From the NCBI GenBank assembly GCA_963662175.1, contig OY759224.1, forward strand, positions 35,349,489 through 35,413,488: a stretch of DNA of 64,000 bases, given 5' to 3'. This stretch comes from Aradus depressus (Eukaryota; Arthropoda; Insecta; Hemiptera; Aradidae). Positions 1-13,827 of this stretch are shown in pieces (position 1 is the first letter of the stretch; each line of letters opens with the position of its first letter). Both the position numbers and the translations under genes were made by a program. The notes below the pieces were generated by a model. It saw nothing but the letters and a program-made list of their open reading frames with translations, was not told the DNA's origin and did not search any database.

Positions 1-5
1 TTCAG

Positions 6-152
6 CTGTACAATCCAGAGAATATCTACTTATCAAAAGACGGGGGTGGGGCTGGCAACAACTGGGCCTCCGGCTACTCACAGGGAGAGAAACTTCAGGA
101 AGAAATATTCGATATAATCGAGAGGGAAGCGGAGAATAGCGACAGTCTGGAG
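6..152 (+). CDS. gammaTub: gamma-tubulin exon (first visible)
   Basis: It encodes [10 protein letters not shown] through ENSDSLE and ends at AG|GTAAGT, phase 0. Bases 1-5 (ttcag) may be an acceptor, so that the exon starts at 6, or the frame may continue left with a Gln codon; the window edge does not decide this. Confidence 0.93.
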
Positions 153-3100
153 GTAAGTTGACCCTGTATTCTGCAGTATCTACTTTATAGTAACTAATAG
201 ACTTCATCAGAAGAAGAAGAAAAGTGCCTTTATTTACCATTTAATTAATTCTTGGTGTAGTCTCTGCTGGAGGCTGGGAATGGATAGCTCCAGAATCTTG
301 GATTGTTGTTTCTCTCTCTCTCTCCACATATTGTCATGCGTGTCTTGTATCAGCCCTAGTCGTATTTCAGGATACCCCGTTCGCGGTATTCTTGGAGCCT
401 GAGGTCCATAAAAACAGTATGGGGAAGTATTGCTATTAGGTCGTAACGTCTTCGTGTTCTCAAACTATTGTCATGCCGATATGAATGAAAGTAAAATTAA
501 AAAGATGATAAATAAAGCACGTTTTTATTGAACAGTTATATTGTTTAAATCCACATACATGTACATAAATGTGTATGTATGTGGGATAGTGAGGAGGACC
601 CCTCTTAACCCAGGTACTCTTAAGTTAATATAAATATGTCTGCCAGCTCTTATCTCCATTATTGTTGAACCTTGTGACGATGGCGTAATCCGAAACCGGT
701 ACGGTACACATTTATGTATATGTTTGTGGAATTAGACAATATGAGTGTTCAATAAAAAAAGTGCTTTATCATCTTTTTCACTTTATTTATTAGTATTTCC
801 ACTATATCGGACACAAAACACAAAAAAATATATTCGGACACTATATGAAAGTATTGTTCATCAACCACAAGAGTTTAAAAATAAATGAAACAATTATTTT
901 GAACCACAGAGCATGCCGTCCTACGGATGGGATGTTAAGGGATCGTCCCAAGCCTATGCCATGTCAGATACTTTTCAAAGACTCACATTCTAATGGAGTT
1001 AAACCGGATTAGGCAAAATTTAGGACAGTCACAGTTTAGCAATTCAATTAGCGCTCTAACAGTATGTGATAAGACCTCAAAGTTGAAGCCCAGGCAAGTT
1101 ACAAAAAAAAAAGAAGAATCACAATTATAATTTATACACAAACATAAAAATGAAATGTGAACACTAAAACAGAAACTTAAATATGAGCTCTAAGAGCACT
1201 ATGGGAAGAGATTTTTGTGGGGGAAGTCTTATAAGCTTGCATTATTTGATATTGAAATAACAGGGAAGTTGATATAAATATCTTGAAAGAATGCACAAAT
1301 AGTCAGGTATAGGTTAGGTTAGGTTTTATGACTCATGCCCGGGCTTTAACAACGAGGTCATATCGCCTACTACCAAAGCGCTCTTTCGTCACTCTGGTGG
1401 ACATGAGCCCGACTCTATTGTGGTAGTCCTAAATTTTGCCTACCCTAAATTTTTTATTCACCTAGGGTAGGGGTCTTTAACGAGTACCTGACATCGTACA
1501 GGCTCGGGACCATCGCTTAACGTCCCATCCGAAGGACGCCGTGCGTAAGTTTATTTTACCCCCCAGATAAAATAAACTAAGGGCCTCGGTCGGGTTACGA
1601 ACCCACGACCTTGAGCTCAGAAGTCAAGCACGCATACCACTGAGCTACCGGCGCCCTCAAAATATATCATTTTAAATTCCTAATTAATCAGGTATATATC
1701 ATTTTAAATTCCTTATTTTTACAATATAAAAATTAAGGAAAACCTGCCTTGGCAGGCGAGTCTATTTTGGATCTAGACTAGGGTACGAGTAGCAATTTGT
1801 AGATAGCTCGGCCCAAGTACAGCAAGAACCAAACCATGAAGTAAGTCACAAGTCGTATCACAGAGATAGAAATAGGAAAATATCAGTTCATGACACTTAT
1901 CGGCATTTGAGAGAAAAACTTCCTTGTTTAGTGTAGTCCAGAATAGTATCAAAATGTGACAAATAAATGATAGTTTATATTAACTTGAGGACATCCTGCA
2001 CACGTTACTACAGATTACTAAACCTGAAGAGGTGGTTAGATTGAGGTGATCATTGTTTACATGAGGAGACACCTCACTTGTAGTAAAGTATCCTAATAAC
2101 TTATAGTAATCTAGGTAGTATACAGCTACTGTCTACTACTTAGACGATTATTGTTCCGCAACACCACAACTTATAGTAATCTAGGTAGTATACAGCTACT
2201 GTCTACTACTTAGACGATTATTGTTCCGCAACACCTATGTTTGTTATTACACAGCTTTGTCCCAGTTACCCCGACTGCTGTTTTGAATTTTCAAATTTAC
2301 AGCCCGAAAGAGCGGGAGTATTCTGCATCTGTCTTCCTAATTTCAACTTTTCCCGATGCACAAACGTTCTGTTATTATATATATGTAAGCTATAAGATTA
2401 TTGTAATTGGTGTGTTTTGTTGCAGGGTTTCGTGATGTGCCATTCGATCGCGGGAGGGACGGGTTCAGGAATGGGCTCCTACCTTCTCGACACTCTCTCG
2501 GATAAGTTTCCAAAAAAACTCATTCAGACATACAGCGTCTTCCCCAATCAAGATGAAATCAGGTAAACTTGAATTGAATTGTAATTTATATTTAGTCTAT
2601 TAGATACATTATTTATTGTGGATATGGTTTTCTGTTAAGGTAACTGAACTAAATTATTTATTGTTGTGTATGTTCGAATGCTGCCATTCATCGAGTAATA
2701 ATTTGTCCAATCCTAGGATTGAACTGCACTTTCTCCAAAGTCTGAAATATACAACCTTTTGGGCTTTGAACCTCTTAAAATGATCAAACCTAGGATTGGT
2801 AAAATGCCCAACAGTTCAAAGATAGAAACGAATTCCATTTCGCGCTAAGGATGAGTAAAAACGATCATATGTAAGATTACCCGAAATGAATGGTACGCTC
2901 TTTGGAGCCTCCAAGGAAACAGTAAGGGAAAAGAAAAGTTTTTTTTTTTTTTTATATATATAAATATTAAAAATATATTTTGTGAAATAAACAATTTTTT
3001 TTTAAAAACCCGTTTTTTCTTTGGGTACTTTTTATTAATTGTTTCACGTTATCTCTGCAAAAAATGTTAAGTATCAAACAGTAAGGGGGTAAACAATTCG

Positions 3101-6100
3101 TTTAAAAAAAACGTAGTTTCAACATTTTAAAACAATGTGTTGTTCCTAAAACCCATTTTGACTTTATCAATAATTTTTTGTAAATTGGTAACAGTGACGA
3201 GACCTGTTGCAGTCATTTTATATATTATGGTTTTAATTTTTACTTTTGGCATGAGGAAATTTGCCCATTCTGTGTTTGAATAAATAAATAAAATTTCTAG
3301 GTTCATTTCGGATATTGTTATTATACGTTCAAAGCCCGACATAGAATTTGTTTCGAACGTGAGTCTTCTCCACCAATTCTATGTTTTGTCATTTTGAGAT
3401 ATCCGAGATGTTCGGTCTTTGAAAAAAGTACAACTTTCGATTCTAGGATTAGACGAATAATCTGGCCAATGACGGAATGCGCGCAACGTTGGTAACAACA
3501 GATTTATTGCACAGCATTGCGGAACTCCTGGAGACATGATACATCTAATTCTTTCGGACACTTTAAAATGTTTTTCTCGAATGAAACATTTCGTAAGAAT
3601 CTAATAGTTGTCACGGAGGGAATTTCTTAAATTAAACAGGTAACCTGGATGCCAAGAACTATCAATTATATCTATAAATGGCTGTTGTAATTTGAAATGA
3701 TTAATTTATGGGATGCCAAAAAGACCAATTCCTCAGAGATCTTTTTTACCCATCGAGACCCATGAAGATAACATGATTTTTGATCTTCATTTAAGGAAAA
3801 ATGGGGTTGGCAATCTTTTTGTATTTGACAATTAAAACGTTTAATATACCAATATTTAATTTAATTTTTATTTTGGGAACTTTAATTACACTATCGTCGT
3901 CGGCTGCATTGGTGTGGTTCTCATGCGGGCCGCATTATGCATTAGGTTTTCACGTGAGGGAATTATACTTATATACTAGAAAATGTTATAACAACAGAAG
4001 TTTTAATGGATACATATATTATATCTAACTTAGTTATACAAATAAAGTTAGTTATAAAGCATACAGCCTCTTGACTCTGCAATAATATATAACCTAACCT
4101 CTTTTTGCTGGAAGCAAATGTTGAGAGTCCTCTGGCGAACTATACAAGAGGGCCATTGACCCGCAAGCAATGCTTGAAACAGCAGATTTATAACATGTGA
4201 TTTTATGTTTGTGTTTAGCGATGTGGTGGTGCAGCCGTACAACTCTGTTCTGACGCTGAAGCGGCTAACCAAGTGTGCGGACTGCGTGGTGGTGCTAGAC
4301 AACACAGCTCTCAACAGGATAGCCACAGACCGACTCCACATCCAGCAGCCAACCTTCTCTCAGATCAACTCGCTCGTCTCGACCATCATGTCGGTCAGCA
4401 CAGCCACTCTCAGGTCTTTATCCTCTCTAACATTATGTCTCAATCAAACATAAGACACCACTAACAAGTTCATAAATGTGGTCGTGTTACATTGTGTTAG
4501 AGATAAACAAGGGATGGTGTAACAAATATAATTACAAAGTTTGAAAGCCCCCGACCAATAATCTAGTGGAAATTTATGAAAAAAGATATTTTGATATTAT
4601 GGGAAGTCGAGGATCTAGTCGTGTAAAAAAAAACTCACTACTTGGCCAACGTTTCGGAAACTTCAAGGTTTTACAATGAGTCATTATGAGTCACCCCGAA
4701 GAAGGAAATGAACAGTTTCGGAAACGTTGGCCAAATACTGAGTTTTTTTTTACACGACTAGATCCTCGACTTCCCTCGACAATGTAAAGACTCTGTCGAC
4801 TCCATCAATCGTTGTATTTTGATTACACACAACATTTTTGAGGTCTATGTAGGGGGGCTATATGACACATGGAAATTCCATAGAGTTTGCCCAACTCGTT
4901 CAAATAGGTTTCCCCCCCCCCCCCCCCCTCCACCCCTCCTTCTCCCTCCACCCCTCCTTCCCACCCCCTCCCATAAAGATTGTATAGTCAAAATACAACA
5001 TTTTAAATAGTGTAGTTTTACCATTGGATTATTGATCGCGGTGGTTTTTAAAATTTAATGTTAGCTTTTAAGAGCATTTGTAAATTTAAAAGACACCATG
5101 TCTGCTCTCGGGGTTTAGAATTACTTATATCGCTCCAGAGCCGTATTAAACTCTGATTAGTACTACTACAAACTGGATTTCATCGATCGGGTAACTTCTA
5201 AAGAAATTCAATGTGACGAAACCAACATAGTGACCGAATTTCTAAATAAAATATATCCTATAACCACCTTCGCAGAATCTACTACCATATGAAAAAAAAC
5301 TAAACCAAATCAGTTCAACCGTTTGAATGTTACGTGGGAACGTACCTCTTTTTTTGGTCGGGCGTTAAAAACAGTGTAATAAAACGGTAACAGAAACAGT
5401 TGTAGAGTAACAACAAAATAAGGTCCTAACCCAGGGGCAATACAGTTGATCCGATAAGCACCCAACAATGTGGGATATTCCGTGTTGAATTGACTAGCTG
5501 TTAGTCGACTCCATTGATTTTTTTTCAAAAGTTTTTATCCAACTCTACCCCTTGAAAAACGATCCTCTGATTTTTTCAGATTTTTTTGAACTAACATTCT
5601 ATGAGGGTGTAAAAAATCAAATTTTGGGGGAAATAAAATTCACATTCTGATCTGACCCTGGGGCTTCTACTGTCTCTTATTTTCTTTTGAAGGTCTTCTA
5701 AAGGTACCCATACACGAAGCAAATCTATCGTCAGATTTATCTTCAGACTGAATTGACGATAAATCTGAGGATATAAGGAGCGCACACACAGTTCGATATA
5801 TCTCAGTCGACGCAATGTAGCAGGACCATCTTTTGTTGTTATCTGCGGCTGTTGTGTTATGTAATAAAATTAAACGCAAAAAAAGAGTTTGGACAAAAGG
5901 GTGGTTAATGAAAATAAAACAATTTTCGCAATCAGCTTTATAAAATGTTCTAAATTATCTCTCGACCAGGTACACATATCACAGTTTAATAAAGGAAAAT
6001 TATAAAAACAGGAAAGTTAAAATACCTAACATCTTTCACTTCACTTGTGTGTTTAAAAGGTTATTATTATAGATAAACTAATTATAACCTCCTTGATTAT

Positions 6101-9100
6101 CACCACGATAACCACATACAATCAATTATTTTTTAATTATTATTTTTTAATTTTACCTACATTACCAGTAAACTAATTTATTTATTATGACCGAATATGA
6201 TTTATCCGCAAATAATAGAGAATTGTACAATGACTGTTAAAAATGTGTTGCACCCTCATACAATTTTTCAGTATTTTCAACAAAATTTGAAATATTTCCG
6301 AGGGTCTTTTTCCATGGGGTAGAGTAGGATAAACCTTTTTGAAAACGGCTGGCTAATTTGACTCGTGTATGTGAATCTAACATTGTAACATATAATAAAT
6401 CTGCTTGCTTACTGACCTCAAGATCGTGGGTTCGAAACCCGGCCGAGGCCCTTAATTTATTTTATCTGGGAGGTGAAATAAACTTAAGCACGCCGTCCTT
6501 CGGATGGGACGTTAAGCGATAGTCTCAGGTCTGTACGATGTCTGGTACTCGTTAAAGACCCCTACCCTAGGTGAATAAAAATGTAGGGTAGGCAAAATGT
6601 CCACATGTCCACCAGAGTGACGAAAGAGTGCTTTGGTAGTAGGCGATATGACCTAGTAGTTAAAGCCCGGTCATAATGAGTCATAATAACTAACTAAAAT
6701 AAATAAATGATTGGAAAATGAATATAACTATTTCCATTCTAGTGGTACATAACACAAAACTGATTTTATTGGGCACGTTTCAACAACAAAACCAAACCTC
6801 CTTAAATATTCTCTGCGAAGGTGCTTAGGTCCTATTTGTTCATTGAGCATAATGAATATGTGAATTTTTTTAAATGTATTTTAACAATATTTTATAATTT
6901 ATTTCCCAAAATTTGTAGAGACACCCTCCCTTATCCATAATTATTCAGACTTGTCACAAAGTGTAAAGCTGCAAAATGGAGGCTTGTTAGGTTTGTATCT
7001 TTTATTGAAAAGTCCACCTGTCTGGTCTATATGAGCGGCAGGATAGCCTGAACCACTGTCACCATATATATGCATATTCTATCATAACCCTATATCCTGC
7101 CTCTAATTCTTGACACACTCACAAACCTATAGTTAGGGGGATATTTATGTATAACATAAAATATAATGATGTATGAATATAATGTTGTACAATAATAACG
7201 TAGATATATAATGTTAAAATTGTGTAGAACCTCATGGACTCAAATAAGAAGCTTGTAGAACGAATAGAACAAATAGATTAAATGGAACATTCTAGAAGCA
7301 ATGGCGTCTATGACTTCTATTTTAAATATATTTTCTATATAAGAATCGCCATGGTGTAATTATAATAAATACATATATATATATAGTAGAATATAGAAAA
7401 ATAAATATGTAAATAGTAATACCTGTATAGAAGAAGTCAAGTTATGTATAGACCTTCTGGAACATGGGTCCAGAACATTCCAAGGGTCCAGTACATTCTA
7501 TGGCTCTATATAAGTGCCCAGCTATCATACAGATATAGACAGATGGATAGAGATAGACAGATAGATAGAGATAGCCAGATCAGTTTCACTAGTACACTCA
7601 CTTGTTAAACATAGTCTGTTATTATTGTTTTATATCCAGTTTCGTGTTCTTTCTCTTGTGTGAGCTGTTGCCCTATACACTATTGTAAGTACCAAATATA
7701 TAAATTTATGTAACTTGTCTGGCTTCTTTAATTTTTTTATTACGATCTGTCCGACCTTATTTAATACACGTAATATACGGTAGCAAATCGTAATACCACC
7801 GAAGACGCGTTGATGATGCTGAGGGCGAATGTGGGGTATGACCATGGGAAATATGCCCTCTACGACTTCTTTGGCATCGCGACGGTATGCGATTGCGCCT
7901 GGTGGCCTGCTATCCTCACGACTGCGGTCTGTGGGACTGCCTAGGAGCGATCTGCTACCATGAGTCAACATTACGCTAGCACTACAGCGGATGTCACCAG
8001 GGATGCTGTCTGTGGCCTCCACGGGAGATCGGCAACCCAAAAAAAAAGTGTTATTTTGGAATATCCGAATATCTTTTTGATAATTTTAACAGTCACAAAG
8101 TAGACCTGGCTTCATTGGATATTAACCAGGGAATGTGAGGAGGGATGGGTCCCATCTTGGAGTTAACTGTGGTGGCTTTTCTTGTTGCAGATACCCGTCC
8201 TACATGAACAACGATCTGAACGGCCTGATCGGGCCCCTCATCCCCACCCCACGACTCCACTTCCTCATGACCGGATACACCCCTCTTACAGGAGACCACG
8301 ATGTGAGTACATACACATGCAACTCAATAAAATTACTCTTAGCGAATGTATCAGAGTTGCTAGCTGATTTTGAAAGTGTACAGCTTTGCGAATATATCTG
8401 GTGCCAAATTATTCATGAAATTGCACGTATTTTTCCCGTAATGGACTATAAAATTACAATTTTATGTCGAAAGATTATTTGTTTGGGAAACATTCCCATT
8501 GCCACCGCCATTTTGGTGTGTCAAAAGACGTATTCTGCTTCAAAATTATATGGAAATAATATTAGCTTTGAGTGCTTGGAACTCAATGACTTCACATTTC
8601 TTTATTTCTGATCCTTCAGAAAGAGAAAGTATTGATAACGTCAACAATTTCAACTTCGATTTTTTGACGTATTTTGGCTTTGATTCGATTCGAGTACGGA
8701 AATTCAAAAATCTCAATGTCTCCTTCGTTCATATATCCTTAATTGCCGGAATTACCCAACGGATTAAATTTACGAGGTATGTTCAGTTGTGCGTCTCATT
8801 GGTTCTAGTAAAATTTCAATTTATGGGACTACCGGAAAAGAGGGAAATGAGGACTCGAAATTAAATAAAATTCGTAACTTCGCGCTACGCTCTCAAATTC
8901 ATTTCCAGTCAGAAATAGGTTATATAGTATACTACTGAACTACTGAACAGATTCTGATAAAGTTTGCAGGGTAGGTTCAGTCTGGCGTCCCATTGATCCT
9001 AGAGTAATTTCAAATTCAACCGAGTTGTACAAAATGTTCATATCTTCGACTCACAATTTTCTATTTCCACTTTTCGCCTTTTGACCAAAGTGGAATTTTA

Positions 9101-12100
9101 CCATTATGATCGGTCCATATGAAAATTTCGATATCATTATCTGGGATGTTTAAAATCAGAATTAATGTTTTTAATACATAACAACATACTACATACGTAT
9201 GTAGCCCTGCAAATACTACCTTAGGTTCCAAAGCCAATAAAAATCGGACCAACCAAAGAAAGTACATTGTCTCTCGAGGCATGATTTTTTTTTCTTCCTT
9301 ATTTCATGCCCAGTAATGCCTTGGTTATTATTTTGTCAGGAGGCCTCTGTGCGGAAGACATCCGTGTTGGACGTGATGCGCCGACTGCTGCAGACCAAGA
9401 ACATGATGGTCTCCACAGAGCTGGACAGGGTCGGCACTCACTGCTACATATCCATACTGAACATCATTCAGGTGAGCTTTCTCTTTTATGTATACATACT
9501 TTAAATATCAATATTAGTAGATCACAATTAATAACAATACAGTAGTTAATATAAGGATTGTGACAAGGAAATCGCTACTGAGATGCAACAATAACAGTTG
9601 CATAAATAACATGGTTGGTTGGTTTATTTATTTGGGGCGAACAACTGCTTTGGTTATTATCGCCCTATCTTGTTACATTCCTTGTCCTAACTAAACCAGC
9701 GAACTCTTTATGCAAATGACAAGAACAGCCATGGTGGGATCCCACAGGGGGCCTGGGGGACCGGGGAAGGCCAAGCACAGGACCCAGGGCAACCAACGAA
9801 CAGGCAGGCCAGGCCAGGGGACAAACAACAGCAACGCCGGGCCACTCTCTCAAGTATATGTAAGCACTTAGCTTAATCGTGAAGATAGCGGGGCTTGAAG
9901 ACGAGGGTGTGCATGTGAGGAAAGCCGTCCATACCCTCCAAGCCCGGGACTATTCCAGTCCAGAGGCCCCGGCGGAGTTGCCCCAGGCCCCCCGAACCAG
10001 CCAGCCGCACACGCCAGCCACCCGAGGGCCCCACGCAGGACCTCCCTCGGGCCCCCGGACCCCCAGGGGGTCCCCCCATGGGCTGTTTAGACCCTACTCA
10101 GCTGGCAGAGCCACCTAAAATAGGCAAATAAAAAGTTCAGATTCTTTGGTATAGCGAGGTTTCTTTTAAGAAATTAATAACTCCATCCAAAATGGTGGGG
10201 CTGTCCCCCAGCGCCTCCTCCAAGCTCCTTGGAACATAATTTTTCTTGAGAAGGTCTTCATAAAAGGAGCACTCCGAGAAGATGTGGTAAACACTTAGTG
10301 GGAGGTGGCAAAGATCGCACCTGGGAGGCTGTTCTCTGAGTCAGTGCAGACTACACTCTCATTTTCCTGGACGGACAGGGCATAATGTAATGCGAACCCA
10401 ACAGCAGTCAGCTCCGCTGTGAAAATACTGCAAAGGCCATGCAATTTGTACTTATTTTCCCTGACGTTGTCCGTGAAAGCACAAGCAGTAGTACCGGTTT
10501 CCTAACAGCCACTATGGTTTTGACTCCTGATTAATTTAAGGGTCTTTCCAAGGACGGTTTTTAGTGGTCAGGGCCGACTGATGATTGTGGTCTGCTCGTG
10601 GTTCACTGGAACCTCCTCCTCCTCCACACACTGAAGAAATAAAGGAACTTGATTGGCTTGGACTAACGAATAAATGTTTTTTTTTTATTCTCCCCAGATA
10701 TACAAAGTTATGTAATCGGTCAAAAATTCGATGTGGAGTTTTCAACGAAATTTCATTTTTTCCAACCTCTTGATTCTAAAAATGAAAAAAAAAAGTGTGT
10801 GTCTGTGAAACGCTAACTCACAATAGCATGAATGTATCAACACGAAATTTTATATGTGTTGCCAGAAAGTCAGGTAACCCCTTACCTTATATAAGTAAAT
10901 CTGGGTAGGCAAAATTTAGGACTGCCATTGCAGAGTCGGGCTCATCTCCACCAGAGCGACGAAGGAGTGCTCTGATAATAGACGATGTGTCCTCGTAGGT
11001 AAGGCAATAATTACTGCAGTTGTGTGGTTAACGCGATGTCATTCTGCGTCTTGGAATTGGAAAGTAGCCACATCCAGTGTTTTTACTAAAAGTATACACA
11101 GCTTTACTTGAAGATTCAAGTATCTGGTATAAAACGGGATCTGGATACTCAAGTGTTGTTCTGATTTCTGTGTTGACCGTCAGCTAAACTGTGGGTATGC
11201 TGTGATTCCAGGGTGAAGTGGAGGTGTCCCATGTGCACAAGTCCCTCCATCGAATCAGGGAGAGAAAAATGATCCAGTTCATCCCTTGGGGACCTGCAAG
11301 CATCCAAGTGGCCCTCTCCAGAAAGTCTCCCTACGTCCATACGGCACACCGCGTCTCAGGCCTCATGCTAGCCAACCATACCAACATCGTCTCTGTAAGT
11401 CACTCACACCACTTTCATTAGGCAACGATATTCCGAAAGACGTAACGCCGATATTATCGGTCGACGTTCCATTTGTAACGCAAATTGCATTTGCACTAGA
11501 AAGCAAGGCAGAAAGGAAAAAAAACAATTCAAGTTGAGTATTTAGTATATATTATTTTTTCCCTTCTGCCTTGCGTCCTCAAGCAGTGCCTAGTTTGAGC
11601 CGGGGCAGGAGTTTGTTGACTCATTTCATTAAAATGTTTTACTATGCTCAATGTATTTGATCTATTGTGGAGTTATCATTTGAGGGTTTGACCTTTTATA
11701 AATGGCAACCTTATTATATCCTAAGGTTAACCATTTTTGTAGTTTTTCAATATCTCAACATTGCAAATATGAAAAAAAAAGTTATTAAGATTAAAGTTAT
11801 TATATTCTCTACCAAGAAGATTCAATTCACTTTTAGGAAAAATCAACCGTTTCGGAGCAAATGCGGCACGCCTAATTAGGATCGACCTGGGTCGACTATT
11901 ATGTTTGTTTTGCAGCGATCTGAAACGACTTCAGATACGACACACTGTCATATGGTTTTTATTGCAGAGCACATTTCCTATTAAACGAATTTATGTTCAG
12001 TTTTCTTTTGGCTTTAGCATCAGACGTTATAGTTGGCGCTATGAGAGATTCGAGTTTTGCGAAAAAAGATTTCTTCTTGGTTCCATTTTACGCAAAAACT

Positions 12101-13771
12101 GACCGATTAAAAACGTAGTATCCCCTTGTTGTCCTCCACCAGGCATCAATCTTTCCTACTAACCTGTGAAGTGCCATGCGTGTAGATTTATCCTTCAGGT
12201 GCGCGCGTTGATTCCTCTGCAACATTCTTCTTTCTTTGCTTTTCTTTATACCTTTCGGAGGAAATGTCACAAAGACTTGATAAGATATGGGAGGATGATG
12301 TGTGGTGTGTTGCAGCTGTTCAACCAGGTGCTCTCGCAGTACGACAAGCTGCGGAAGCGGGAGGCCTTCCTGGAGCAGTTCCGGAAACAGGCCATGTTTC
12401 AGAACAGCCTGGAGGAGCTGGACCTGTCGAGGGCCGTCATACAGGATCTGGTGGATGAGTACTACGCCGCCACCAAGCCGGACTATCTCTCCTGGCAGCC
12501 TCCCTCCAGTCTCAACAAGGTCTCCTTATATCTCCATTATTTTAACTGTTTGTATCATGCATTTTTGAAGTATTGGCCATAGGCCTCCTCTCTCGGTCAA
12601 CATTTTGAGAAGCTACATGGCCTAAGTTGGGCCATCCTTGAATATATGATAACAACCGTATTTGAGTTATTAAGAATATATGATCAAACGTTGTCTTGTC
12701 TTGACAACATAACTAGTAATTTATAAAGTCATCAGTTTGATTTATTTTCAAAGTTTATCTCCTCCCGAATGAAAATAATCGTGTAAATTGGTTGGAAAAT
12801 TGGGTGAGCCTAACACTAACAATGCTAACAATGAGAGTGGCTTATGGACTTGTTTTGTTCGAGTGGAACTGATATTTGTTTTCAATTTTGCAGCAGTCAC
12901 TAGATGATTCCATATGTAAGTAGACTATCTGCCTACCTTGTTATAAGTGTTCCCATTTTGTTCCTTTCCTCGCCCACCCAGTGCTTGCATCACATCATGA
13001 TTGGCAGATAAATTGTGTTATTGTTACAAAACCATTCATTGGCTGGCCCCCTCAATACATTTATTTACCAGTTAAAGTAATAAATATAAAAAATATATTT
13101 AAAAAATATGTAACTATAGTTATATAATAGTTGTAAGATGAGAGTGTTCAATAAATTCAAAATAAGATCTAATAGTATGTGCGGGGGTGTATTAATTTAT
13201 GCACTGTTAATCTTATATTTCATAGATTCTTTCCTTATATTTGCCTACTTCTTTTTGTGTTATTTTCGCATTTGGTTAATAACTCAAGGATTTTATAGAA
13301 AAAAAACTTGTATTTAAAATACTAGATTATAAAATTTATTTGTAATTCATTTATTTTTCTAGATTGACTTACAAAAAGTTGACATAGTTTGCATAAATGC
13401 CCCCCCCTCCCCCCCCCCCCAAAATATACATGGAAAATAAACAATGATAATATAATGTTTGAATGAAATATTAAATTTTATCTGCAGTCAACACTCGAGA
13501 CTGAGTGCATAATTAAACATAGTTAAATTACAATTTTTTTTTTTATTAATAAGTATGATATTAATTTTTTGGATGAATAGTAGCAAAGAAATAATGAGAG
13601 AGAAAAAAAATAAACATATTCACATCTAAATTGTGCACAAAACTTGGCAGGGATGTTTTAGTGTAACATTGACTAGTACTTAGCCTCACCCCAGAGGTTG
13701 CGATGAGTACAGCTGATTTTGGCAACTGACCGGCTGTTGTTCAGCTGCTTATTGTTCCGCATTGATTGATT

Positions 13772-13827
<56 letters not shown>

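Larger units (their letters stand above)
153..2425 (+). other. gamma-tubulin intron: repeats only
   Basis: It holds a snapback element (491-785), a SINE (1312-1687) and a 70-bp tandem duplication (2098-2235). The remainder is AT-rich with no exon-like segment seen. Confidence 0.8.
4414..8190 (+). other. gamma-tubulin intron, repeat-rich
   Basis: Besides the snapback, SINE, LTR-like and LINE pieces listed separately, it has a poly-C run at 4913-4927. The rest is AT-rich with no exon-like segment. Confidence 0.8.

Noticed and set aside
12166..12582. 138-codon single-exon gene
   Set aside because: It is gamma-tubulin exon 7 read through both flanking introns.
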